Part shown: positions 1-9,500 of the stretch, piece by piece
How positions within the stretch are numbered: the first letter of the stretch is position 1
Layout: each line of letters starts with the position of its first letter
IMG/VR virus record: IMGVR_UViG_3300025646_000193
Span: 1 to 32,149 of that record
Strand: one strand, 5' to 3'
DNA: 32,149 nt
Origin: a virus
Position numbers and translations under genes: made by a program
The notes under the pieces: generated by a model
The model's input: the letters and a program-made list of their open reading frames with translations, nothing else
What the model was told of the DNA's origin: nothing
Databases searched by the model: none

Positions 1-872
1 AGTTATTGGATCAAGTACAAATATGTACATCCGTACCTGAAAAAATTTCACTACATCCAACAAAGATGAATATACTTTGGCAAAAGAATTCATATGATCA
101 ACCGAATCTTGCGCCATGGTTCAAGGATAAATTGAATCATTCTAAATATGATTGGTATGTATTTAATTCACATTGGAACTTTGAAAAATTTAGAATGTTA
201 TTTGATATACCAACAGAGAAATGTTTAGTAATAAAAAATGGTATTGATAATATTAAACCTAGAGATTTAAATCAAAAGAAAGATAAGATAAAACTTATAT
301 TTCATCCAACCCCTTGGAGAGGATTAAATGTTATGTTAGCAGCAATGCAATATATTAAAAATCCTAAAATTGAATTAGATGTTTATTCATCTTGTGAAGT
401 ATATGGTCAATCTTTTAAAGATGCTAATGATAAGCAATGGCAAGGTCTTTATGATCAAGCAAAACAATTACCTAATGTAAATTATATTGGTTATAAGCCT
501 AATGAATATATCAAAGAACATTTACATGAATATGATATATTTGCTTATCCAAATATATGGGAAGAGACTTTTTGTATATCTGCTTTAGAAGCAATGGCAG
601 CCGGTCTATATACTATTACAACTAACTTTGGTGCATTATATGAAACTTGTGCTGAATTTAGTTCTTACATTCCTTATCAAAAAAACTATTTAAACTTAGC
701 TCAAAACTTTGCTTTTGCAATTGAGTCTGTTGCAAATAGATTAGATGCTGAAGGTGTTAAAAAACATTTACAAATGCAAATTGATTATGTGAATCAATAT
801 TACAGTTGGAATAAACAAGGCTCAGCCTGGACAAGATTTTTGAAAGGAGCACTAGATGCAAGATCCAAGTAA
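1..872 (+). CDS. GT4-like glycosyltransferase, 5' partial
   Basis: The reading frame is open to the left edge, so the N-terminus is missing; the TTG at 6 is probably internal. The roughly 289 visible residues look like the second half of a GT-B fold, family 4 glycosyltransferase: VIKNGID, then a beta-alpha repeat region, then EETFCISALEAMAAG, which fits the E-x7-E nucleotide-sugar binding motif of GT4 enzymes. It would transfer a sugar from an activated donor, presumably onto a host surface glycan, a virion protein or DNA; the acceptor cannot be read from sequence. Its end overlaps the next glycosyltransferase gene by 17 bases, so the two are translationally coupled. Full-length GT4 enzymes are about 350-400 aa, consistent with truncation here by the window edge. 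Confidence 0.8.
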   Translation, partial: LLDQVQICTSVPEKISLHPTKMNILWQKNSYDQPNLAPWFKDKLNHSKYDWYVFNSHWNFEKFRMLFDIPTEKCLVIKNGIDNIKPRDLNQKKDKIKLIFHPTPWRGLNVMLAAMQYIKNPKIELDVYSSCEVYGQSFKDANDKQWQGLYDQAKQLPNVNYIGYKPNEYIKEHLHEYDIFAYPNIWEETFCISALEAMAAGLYTITTNFGALYETCAEFSSYIPYQKNYLNLAQNFAFAIESVANRLDAEGVKKHLQMQIDYVNQYYSWNKQGSAWTRFLKGALDARSK

Positions 873-1683
873 ACCAATATGGGTAAATAAACCACAAACA
901 AAAAGTACTAATGCACCTGTTATATTTGTAGCAACTCCAGTTCATAGTGAAGTTTCTATTCATTACACTCAATCACTATTAAAGTTTCAACAAGACTGTT
1001 TAAATTCAGGAATATTAGTTTCTTTTTCGTTATTAAAATCATCATTAGTTACTCAAGGAAGAAATCTATGTGTTTCTAATTTTTTAGAAGAATGTAAAAA
1101 AACACCTTATACTCATTTTTTATTTATTGATTCCGACATTGAATTTACATTTCAAACTATTATGAAAATGGTTGCTGCAGATAAAGATATTATAGCTGCA
1201 CCTTATCCATTAAAACATGTAGATTGGGATAAAATTGCTAATCGAATAAAGACTCGAAATATTGAAGATGGAGATACTATGTCAAAACATGGTTTTACAT
1301 GGCCTATTAAAATGGAGAATAGAGAACAGATTAATGTTATTAATGGTGTAGCAGAAGTATCTCACGCCCCAACTGGATGTATGTTAATCAAAAGAGACAT
1401 ATTTTATAAAATGATAGAGGCTTTTCCAGATAAAAAAATCAATCAACCTACTATTATTAATGGTAAGCAAGTTGAAAAAGAATTTATGTATAATTTCTTT
1501 GATTGTTATCATGAGCCCGAAACTAAACGATACTATGGTGAAGACTTTGGCTTCTGTAAAAGATGGACTGAAATAGGAGGTAAATGTCACATTTTAGTTG
1601 ATGAATATATCACGCATGTAGGTGAATATAAGTATACTGGTCGTTTGTTAGATGATTTGAGCTTTACTAAAAAGATTGACTAG
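856..1683 (+). CDS. GT-A type glycosyltransferase (GT2/Anp1-like)
   Basis: A 275-aa protein with N-terminal PVIFVATPVHSE and a DSD at residues 92-94 inside FLFIDSDIEF, the DXD metal/nucleotide-sugar motif of GT-A enzymes. Further along are GCMLIKRDIF and YYGEDFGFCKRW, which resemble the acceptor-side acidic region of this fold (an ED pair before a hydrophobic helix). The start at 856 is supported by AAAGGAG at 842-848. It overlaps the upstream GT4-like gene, so the pair probably acts in one glycan-modifying step. No transmembrane segment or signal peptide is seen, so it should be cytoplasmic. Exact sugar and target are unknown. Confidence 0.75.
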   Translation: MQDPSKPIWVNKPQTKSTNAPVIFVATPVHSEVSIHYTQSLLKFQQDCLNSGILVSFSLLKSSLVTQGRNLCVSNFLEECKKTPYTHFLFIDSDIEFTFQTIMKMVAADKDIIAAPYPLKHVDWDKIANRIKTRNIEDGDTMSKHGFTWPIKMENREQINVINGVAEVSHAPTGCMLIKRDIFYKMIEAFPDKKINQPTIINGKQVEKEFMYNFFDCYHEPETKRYYGEDFGFCKRWTEIGGKCHILVDEYITHVGEYKYTGRLLDDLSFTKKID

Positions 1684-1694
1684 TCTATAAAAAC

Positions 1695-1709
1695 CTAGTA
1701 AATTACTAG
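1695..1709. repeat. 15-bp perfect palindrome between glycosyltransferase and virion genes
   Basis: CTAGTAA-A-TTACTAG forms two 7-base arms around one A. It sits 12 bases after the glycosyltransferase stop and about 50 bases before the next start. It is AT-rich and not followed by a T-run, so a simple intrinsic terminator is unlikely; it could be an operator or an mRNA hairpin. The remaining leader to 1756 is AT-rich (TATATTATAAA) and could hold a -10 element, but no convincing -35 is present. Confidence 0.45.
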
Positions 1710-1756
1710 CTTTCAGGTATCATTCCCTGCTTATTTATATTATAAACTATTAAACT

Positions 1757-4114
1757 ATGGCAATATCTAGAATGCAGATGAACAGACAATTATACGCAGG
1801 AGGTGGTATCATGGATGTCACTCCTAGAGAAAAATTTGGTTTAGGAAGCTCACTTAAAAAATTTGTAAGAAAAATTATACCTAATGAAGTAGCTGATATT
1901 GCTACTAAGGCAGCTCCTTTTGTAGCTCCATTCAATCCATTACTTGCAGCAGGTATGGCTGGTATAGGTGGGTTTGATCAAACAGGTAGTATTAGTAAAT
2001 CACTAAGATCCGGTGCCTTGACTTATGGTTTAGGAAATTTAGCTAGAGTAGTAGGTGGTGCAGGACCACAATTTGGATTAAAGGCTCAAGGAGCAGGGAC
2101 CGGGTTTGGTAGTTACTTTACTTCACCTATGTCTGGTCAACAATTGTTTGGTGCTCAAGCACCTGTTGTAGATTCAGGAGCTACAGTTCAATCTTTAGAC
2201 GAGATAGTTGGACCAGGTGGAGGTATTGAAGAATATTTATATAAAACAGATCCAAGTAAATTAACTTTAGGTCAACAGGCAGATATAATTGCACAACAAG
2301 TTAGTGGCGGTACACCTAAGACAGGCTATTCAGATATTCTTGGAAGAATAGTTGGTAAAGATGCAACCTTAGGTCAAAGAACACAAGCTATAAAAGAACT
2401 AGGTGGTAAGGCTTTAAAAGATATTTATACAACTGATAAAGGTAAAGTAGATAAAATGGCATTAGCTGGAACTATTGCTGGAGTAGGTAGTTATTTAGAA
2501 GCTAAAAAATTAGCTGAAGATGCAGGTTTAGTAGATGAAGGTGAAGAATATACAGAAGAAATGTATAATGCAGACAAAGCTAAGTATGCAGAAAAATATG
2601 GTGAATATTTAACACCAGAAGCTTTTGGATTAAAAGATGGTGGTAGAATTGGTTATGCTAATGGTTCTGGTATTTCAAGTATTAAACTTGAAGATAAAGA
2701 TTATAACTTTATGGATTTAATAGATAAAGAAGGCGAAGAAGATTACTACATAAAAAAAGCAGAAGAGTTAGATAGAAAATATAACCCACAAAATTACACT
2801 CAAATCTTACCTAAAGAAAAACCTATGGATCAATACATGTTAAATGAAATTATGAGTGAGAGAGGTATGAATACTTTATCTGAAGAAACTAGAGATGAAG
2901 CAATGAAAATGTATGCAGAAAGAGCTTTTAAAAAAGGACAGATATCTGAAGCAGAATACAATGAAATTATGGGTTATAAAAAAGGTGGTAGAGTTGGTTA
3001 TAAAGATGCGGGATTTACTACTGTAAAAGATTTAGGTATTGAAAAAGAAGAAATTGAACCAAAATTTCAATATGATCTAAAAGATTTAGATATTGAAAGA
3101 GACAAGTCAAAAGTTTTAGTAATGGATGAAGATGGTAGTACAAAAATTATGGATAAAGAAATAGCTGAAACTTTAGGTTTAAAAATAATTGCAGATAGTT
3201 TTGATACAGAGCTAATGAAAAAAGCTAAAGGTGGTAGAGTTGGTTATAAAGATGCCGGACTTAGTAGTTTAGCTGACTATGAAAGACAAGAAAGATTAGC
3301 TGAACTAGAATCTTTAATTGATAAACTTATGACAGAAGAAGGAATTCAAGATAAAGGTTATGCTGCTCGATTGGCAGGTGATTTAATCAATATGAAAAAT
3401 AAAGGTATAGACTCCGATAGATTAAAATTCCTTAATGAAAAAAGTGCTTTATATGCTTTACCTACAAATATGAGACCTGAACCTGAATATTATGATGCTT
3501 TAAATGCTTTAGAGAAAAGAACTAACAGAAAACTAGGTTCACCAGAAAAAGGCGAGGAAGGTATTGTATCTTTAGATATAGATATGGGTGATGATGAAGA
3601 TAATATGATGATGGCTGATGCACCTGGTATTACTTTTACTACATCAGAAAAAAGTTACTTATTTAAAACTTTAGCTGGACAAGGTGGATCTGATAGATCT
3701 TTTACAATGCCACAATTATATGGAATATTAAACAATCCAAATACTCCTACAAATATAGGAGATGCAAAAGCTCTAAAAGCTTTCTTAAAAATGAAAGGTT
3801 TTAAAACAGGTGGTAGAGTACAATATGCTATGGGTAGCCCAGAACAAAATGCAATGGCGGCCTCTGAAGTATCAGGAATACCTTTAAATATAAACCCTGC
3901 AGGAGCTACAGAATTGGACATGAGAGATACTGGTGGATTTGTTCCTCCAGTTGGTGTAAAAGAAAAGGCAGATGATATTCCCGCAATGTTGTCAAATAAT
4001 GAATTTGTATTTACAGCTAAGTCTGTAAAAGAAATGGGTGACGGTGACGTCAATAAAGGTGCACAAAGAATGTACGCTATGATGAAAAAATTAGAAAACG
4101 GAGGAAGAGTATAA
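1757..4114 (+). CDS. Large GGR-motif virion-type protein
   Basis: A 785-aa protein with no recognised enzymatic domain. The N-terminus (MAISRMQMNRQLYAGGGI, then KKFVRKIIPNEVADIATKAAPF and a Gly/Ala-rich stretch to about residue 130) and the C-terminus (DIPAMLSNNEFVFTAKSVKEMG) resemble proteins I recall from uncultured marine phages. Five Gly-Gly-Arg motifs punctuate it at residues 295-297, 410-412, 492-494, 685-687 and 782-784: GGRIGYANG, twice GGRVGYKDAG, GGRVQYAMGS, and GGRV as the last four residues. Between them lie charged, Lys/Glu-rich segments. Position in the late block suggests a virion or tail-associated protein; that is inference. There is no Shine-Dalgarno before 1757, while a strong one precedes the in-frame ATG at 1811; I keep 1757 because the N-terminal residues look family-typical. 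TAATG coupling to the next gene. Confidence 0.8.
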   Translation: MAISRMQMNRQLYAGGGIMDVTPREKFGLGSSLKKFVRKIIPNEVADIATKAAPFVAPFNPLLAAGMAGIGGFDQTGSISKSLRSGALTYGLGNLARVVGGAGPQFGLKAQGAGTGFGSYFTSPMSGQQLFGAQAPVVDSGATVQSLDEIVGPGGGIEEYLYKTDPSKLTLGQQADIIAQQVSGGTPKTGYSDILGRIVGKDATLGQRTQAIKELGGKALKDIYTTDKGKVDKMALAGTIAGVGSYLEAKKLAEDAGLVDEGEEYTEEMYNADKAKYAEKYGEYLTPEAFGLKDGGRIGYANGSGISSIKLEDKDYNFMDLIDKEGEEDYYIKKAEELDRKYNPQNYTQILPKEKPMDQYMLNEIMSERGMNTLSEETRDEAMKMYAERAFKKGQISEAEYNEIMGYKKGGRVGYKDAGFTTVKDLGIEKEEIEPKFQYDLKDLDIERDKSKVLVMDEDGSTKIMDKEIAETLGLKIIADSFDTELMKKAKGGRVGYKDAGLSSLADYERQERLAELESLIDKLMTEEGIQDKGYAARLAGDLINMKNKGIDSDRLKFLNEKSALYALPTNMRPEPEYYDALNALEKRTNRKLGSPEKGEEGIVSLDIDMGDDEDNMMMADAPGITFTTSEKSYLFKTLAGQGGSDRSFTMPQLYGILNNPNTPTNIGDAKALKAFLKMKGFKTGGRVQYAMGSPEQNAMAASEVSGIPLNINPAGATELDMRDTGGFVPPVGVKEKADDIPAMLSNNEFVFTAKSVKEMGDGDVNKGAQRMYAMMKKLENGGRV

Positions 4115-4989
4115 TGGCAGAACAAACAACAATATCAAGACCAGCACCGTATTTAGAAGCGGCAGGTGAAAAATTTATAGATCTAGCATCACAACTAGCC
4201 GGTCAACCAGTTGATACAAGTAAATTTGCACCCACGATTGCAGGACAAAATGTTTTAACACAAGCAGCACAACAACAAGCCGCAACTCAAGCGGGCCTTG
4301 GTGCTTTAACCTTTGATCCAACAACTGGAGCAGTTACTGGTGCTGGTGCAGGAACAGGTGTTGCAGGCTATCAACCATTTTTACAACAAGCTGCAGCTTA
4401 CTCTGGACCAACCGCTTATCAACAGTTTATGTCTCCTTATCAACAAGAAGTTATTGATACATCTTTATCAGAGTTTGATAAACAAAGACAAATTGCAAGA
4501 CAACAATTATTGGGTTCACAAGTTGCACAAGGTGCTTTTGGTCAAGGTAGAGGACAAATTGGTGAAGCAGAATTTGCTGCACAATCTTTACAAGACAGAG
4601 CATTATTAGAAGCACAATTAAGACAGCAAGGATTTAGTCAAGCACAACAAGCCGCGGCTCAAGCACAAGCTCAACAGGCAGGTCTTGCTTCATTACAACC
4701 TTCATTAGCACAATCACAAATACAACAATTAGGTGCTGCAGGTACAGGAAACTTAGCTTACCAACAAGCAATACTAGATGCGGCAGCTCAAGGAGCTCAA
4801 ATGTCTGCATACGAACCTAGAGAAAGATTAGGATTCTTAGGTTCAGCAATTGGTGGAATGTTATCTGGTCAGCCTCAAGCTTACTCAACTCAAACAACTG
4901 CACCAGCTGCAGGTTCAGTGGGTCCACTAGGTCAAGCTTTATCTACGGGTTTAAGTGTTTATGGTTTAGGTAGTTTATTTGGGAGATAA
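4114..4989 (+). CDS. Gln/Ala-rich virion-type protein
   Basis: A 291-aa protein extremely rich in Gln and Ala, with long helical runs such as QAAQQQAATQAGLGAL and QQAAAQAQAQQAGLASLQ, and glycine-rich ends. No transmembrane segment, signal peptide or known catalytic motif is evident. It follows the GGR protein by a TAATG overlap and precedes a second GGR protein by two bases, so all three are probably made together late in infection. The helical, low-complexity composition would suit a virion internal or tail-adaptor protein, but no family is recognised. Confidence 0.75.
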   Translation: MAEQTTISRPAPYLEAAGEKFIDLASQLAGQPVDTSKFAPTIAGQNVLTQAAQQQAATQAGLGALTFDPTTGAVTGAGAGTGVAGYQPFLQQAAAYSGPTAYQQFMSPYQQEVIDTSLSEFDKQRQIARQQLLGSQVAQGAFGQGRGQIGEAEFAAQSLQDRALLEAQLRQQGFSQAQQAAAQAQAQQAGLASLQPSLAQSQIQQLGAAGTGNLAYQQAILDAAAQGAQMSAYEPRERLGFLGSAIGGMLSGQPQAYSTQTTAPAAGSVGPLGQALSTGLSVYGLGSLFGR

Positions 4990-4991
4990 TA

Positions 4992-6542
4992 ATGGCATAT
5001 AATGTTTTTAAAAGACCTATGTTTAAACGAGGTGGCTCGACTACCGGAACAGGGATCATGTCTCATGTTGAGTCTAAAACAATAGGTGGTGGAGCTATTA
5101 GTGGAAATAATATGTCCAATAATAGAACAGGATTTCAAGCGCCTATTCTAACTATTGGTGAAGGTATGGCTAGTGAATTAGCTAGAGGTAAACCTGGATT
5201 TACTTCTACACCTTTTGCTCAATATTCAAGTCCAATAGGACCAACTAGAACAGGATTTCAAGCAGCTTTAACTAGATTTCCAAGAGCTCTTCCATTAGGT
5301 TTATATGGAGCAGGTGCAGGACTAGGTATAGGCCTTGGTTCTTTAGTTGATTTTTATGCTCAATCTACCAAAACACCAGAACAAATGAGAAGAATTAAAG
5401 AAATGAGTGAATTTGGAATAATGGATGAAACAAATTTAGATGTAGGCGATGCTTTATCTTATATAAAAGCAGGTGGTGAAATAGGTGAAGCACCAGGATT
5501 CTTTCCAAGAGGTGGTAAAGAGAAATTTTTTAGAGATAGAGGTTTAGATTCAAACACAGGATTACCTATTGAAAAGAAAATAGAAGAAACTATTGTAGAG
5601 GAAAAAGAAAAACCAATAGTAGATCAAATAGAAATACCAGAACTAAAAGAAAAACCTACAGAAGAACAACCAAAAACTTTTGAAGATGTTTATGAAACTG
5701 AAAAGAAAAGAATAGAAAAGTTAATAGGTGATGATGACAATAAAGGTATGGTTGCAATTGCATTATCAAAAGCAATTGGAACACCTGGAACAATAGCAGA
5801 TAAAGCTGCAGCTCTTAATGATCAATTATTAGGAATAATGAAAGGTAAAAAAGCAGAGAAAAGAGATATTGCTAAATTAGCTTACACTGCAACTAAAGAA
5901 ATTGAAAAAGCTAAAATTGCTGCAGGTAAAGAATCTTATAGTGAGAAAATGGCTAACGAAATTAGACAATATCAAACTACACTAAGAGATCCTAAATCTA
6001 GTAAAGAAGCTAAAGACTATGCACAAGAACAACTATCTATATTAAAAAGTACAATAGATATTATAAATCCAAAAGCTAGAGAAGGTTTAACATCTACAGA
6101 TACGGCATTACTAGCTGGATTAGAAAAAGCAGCAGATAAAGTTAAAAGACTTTCAAAAGACCCCACTTCAACAGCTTACAAAAACGCTTTAGATGAATAT
6201 AATTTAGCTAGAGTAGCTGTTTCTAAAAATCCTAGTTTACTTGATTTTATAGAGTTAGCTGATGCTCAAATAAAAGCAACTCAAGGACTTAAAGATGGTG
6301 GGAGAGTAAATAGAGCTATGGGTACTCCTGAATCAGGTGAAACACCAACAGCTCCAGTACAAAAATTATCATTTGCAGAATTAAGAAATAGATTACCAAA
6401 AGAAATTACAGATGATGTGATTAGATTAATTTCAAGTAGTGAAGAAGCATTACAGGATTTTGCATACATCAGAACTCAAGGTGATGTAAATAAATTTAAT
6501 ATGAAATATGGGGTGAATGCAGTTCTGCCTGCCCAAGCGTAG
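4992..6542 (+). CDS. Second GGR-motif virion-type protein
   Basis: A 516-aa protein beginning MAYNVFKRPMFKRGG, a start I recall from uncultured marine phage proteins. Residues 100-130 are Gly/Ala-rich and hydrophobic and may insert in a membrane or pack internally. Residues 195-350 are strongly charged and likely helical or coiled coil (runs of E and K). The motif GGRVNRAMGTPESG at residues 436-449 parallels GGRVQYAMGSPEQ in the 785-aa protein, linking the two. Function is unknown; placement between structural-type genes suggests a virion component. The stop lies inside the Shine-Dalgarno of the next gene. Confidence 0.75.
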   Translation: MAYNVFKRPMFKRGGSTTGTGIMSHVESKTIGGGAISGNNMSNNRTGFQAPILTIGEGMASELARGKPGFTSTPFAQYSSPIGPTRTGFQAALTRFPRALPLGLYGAGAGLGIGLGSLVDFYAQSTKTPEQMRRIKEMSEFGIMDETNLDVGDALSYIKAGGEIGEAPGFFPRGGKEKFFRDRGLDSNTGLPIEKKIEETIVEEKEKPIVDQIEIPELKEKPTEEQPKTFEDVYETEKKRIEKLIGDDDNKGMVAIALSKAIGTPGTIADKAAALNDQLLGIMKGKKAEKRDIAKLAYTATKEIEKAKIAAGKESYSEKMANEIRQYQTTLRDPKSSKEAKDYAQEQLSILKSTIDIINPKAREGLTSTDTALLAGLEKAADKVKRLSKDPTSTAYKNALDEYNLARVAVSKNPSLLDFIELADAQIKATQGLKDGGRVNRAMGTPESGETPTAPVQKLSFAELRNRLPKEITDDVIRLISSSEEALQDFAYIRTQGDVNKFNMKYGVNAVLPAQA

Positions 6543-6550
6543 GAGGTTAA

Positions 6551-9500
6551 ATGGCTGAAGAAGATAAAGGTATATTCGGTGGTCTTTTTTCCGAACCTCA
6601 AGAAGAAATTAAACCAGAAACAGTTGGTGCATTAGATTATATTACTGATATTCCTGTAGGTTTTGTAAAAGGGGTTAGTCAAGCTGTTCAAGGGTTACTT
6701 CAAATGGGTGCAATGCCTATTGACTATTTAGCGGATACAAATTTAATTACTGCAATTGATAATATTTTTGAAAAGATAACTCCTGAAACAGATACCTCTG
6801 TTGGAGATATTAGTGCTGTCATAGGACAGTTTGCAATACCTGCAGGTGCTATGGTTAAGATAGCGAATGGTATTTTAAAATTAAGTAAAGCAAGTCAAAT
6901 AGTAAAATTAAATAGTTTACCAACAATAGGTGCTAAAGGAGCTGAGCTTGCAAAAAGAGCAGGTTACTATGGTTCTATTGGTGGTATTACAGACTTTGCA
7001 GTATCAACGCCTGGAGATCTTACCACATTATCTGAAACACTTGGTTTTGGTGAAGCTTATAAAGGTGATGAATTAGAAGGCTCTGCAAAAGCTGCAGAAT
7101 TTTTTAAAGAAAAAATTAGATTTGGTGCTGAAGGTGCTGTGTTAGGTGGTGGTATCACTGCTGCATTACCAGTTGCAGGAACAGTAGGTATGAAATATGG
7201 ATTGATCCCAGCAGGTAAAGCTACGGCTTATGTAGGTGGTAAAGCATTGAGAGCTATAGACTATACAGTATTTAATCCATTAAGTAAAGTTATTGGTAGC
7301 GAAACGGTTGGAGCTGGTGCAAAAACCACAGCAGAATTTTTAGGTAATCAAACAACAGCTTTAAGAAAAAAATTAAATATACCAGATCCAAAAGAATGGA
7401 AATTTTATGACTCTAGTCCTAATGCACCTTTACAAGAAAGATTGTTAAAAAGATTAGACAATATTAAAAATGCATTTAAATCAGATGGACCCTTATCAAT
7501 TAGTCAGGCAGAAGATTTAAGAAAATATGAAAACTTAGTACAAAAAGATGAGAAGACTTTAGTTAAGTTAATGAATGGTATTGATAAACAATTTAAAGAA
7601 ATAGCTAAAGGTGCTGATATATTAGAACTTCCCAAATACTTACAAACAGCTAAACTAAAATATCCTAAACCAATTACAGCTGTTGACGATGCTATTTATT
7701 TAAAAAATAATGATGCACTATATGATTACATACAAGCTCAAAGAGTTGGTCAAAGAATTGATGGTAGAACTGTATATAAAGATTCAGAAGAAGCTTTAAA
7801 GTTTTTAGATAAATTACCTAAGAATGTACAGAACAATGCAAAAGAATTAAAAAGAAGAATTAATGATTTAGGATTACAGTATGGAAGATTGTTATCTGAA
7901 AATACTGATCAAGCTCTTAAAGATTTAGGTGCAACTATTGTTAGTAATGGTGGTGCATATCTAAAACAGGTGTTTAGTGTGATGAAAAATAAAGCTTATG
8001 AATTTGATCCAACTAAAGTAGCAAAAGCTAGAGATTTTTTTATTAAAACAACTATACCTAAAATAGAAAACCAAACTCCAGAAATCATAACTGATTTAAT
8101 GAAGAGTAAAAATATTACTAGACAAGAAGCAATAGAATTATCAGCAGATAATACTATGGCACAATTAAAAAAATCTTTAATTGAAAGTAATAGAAGTCCT
8201 GAGACTTTATTTAAATTAATAGCTGACACATTTAAAATAGATAAAAAAGGTGTGTTATTAGATGTAGCACAAAAAACTATTAAAGAAGGTAAAGATGTTG
8301 GTGTGTTTACTTCTGAAGGTAAATTAATAAAAGCTGGTGGTGATCTACCTACTATCATGAAAAGAGTTATGGATGATGAAGGATTAGAAAAAGTTACTGG
8401 TGCATTCTTAGAACCATTAAAAGATTACAGAGCTGCTGTAACTGATACTTTTTTACAAACAGCTAAACAAGTACATAAGAAAAACTTTTTCGACAAGTTT
8501 GCAGATAATGCATTAGCAAATGGTTATGCATTTAGATCGGTACAAGATGCAATTAATAAAGGTGTGCCTAATGCTAACAATTTAACATCTGTTACTGCAG
8601 ATTTAGCTCCTGGTAGTAAAACATTTGATTTATTTGAAAGTAAATTATTTAAAGAAGGTATCTCAAGAGATGGTACTAAACAAACTGGATTATACACGAC
8701 TCCAGAAATAGCAAACGCGGTCAAAGGAACTGAAGAGTATTTAACAAGGATGTATGACATACCTTTATACAGTGCTTTGATGTCAGTTAAAGCTGCAGGT
8801 CAAATTGGTAAAACAGTATTCTCACCTATGACACAATTAAGAAACGTATCGACTGCATCATTCTTTGCATTAGCGAGTGGATTAATTGGTGGTAGAGTTA
8901 GTTTAACAGATGCATTTAAATTAATGGCTGATGATATTTTTCCAGGTAAATTTGTAAGTGCTGCAGATGTAGCTAAGAAAATGGAAGATAGAATAGCTAG
9001 AGGTGTTGTAGATCAAAACATTGAGGTTAATGAAATTAAAACAGTTTTAGAAAAAGCTAAGAACGGTAAATTTACTTTATCTGCTTTAATGGAATCACCT
9101 ATTGTTAAAAAAGCTTTTGATTTGTATCAAGGTGGTGATAACGTTTGGAAAATATATGCTGATGATTTTTATCAAGATGCATTAACAACAGCATTTAAAC
9201 ACACTACTAAAAAAGATATACAAGGTGATGCTGTTATTAGAGATAATATTATCGATTGGTATAGAACCGTTGGTAAACAAGATGATGTTGTAGCAGATTT
9301 AGTTAAAGCCAATGATGAAATAGCTAAAATAGATGATGCATTAAAAACTGCAGATAATGCAAACAAACAATCTTTATTAAATCAAAAAGAAAATTTAGTA
9401 CAAAACTTTAAAGATATAAAAGATATATCAGCTTATCTAGTAACCAATACTATACCTACATATAGTAAAGTACCTGCTATTATTAAAAATATTAGAAACT

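Noticed and set aside
4313-4609. A 98-codon frame inside the Gln/Ala-rich gene
   Set aside because: It is a shifted reading of CAA/GCA-rich repeats (long Leu/Gln runs) within a well-supported gene and has no ribosome site.
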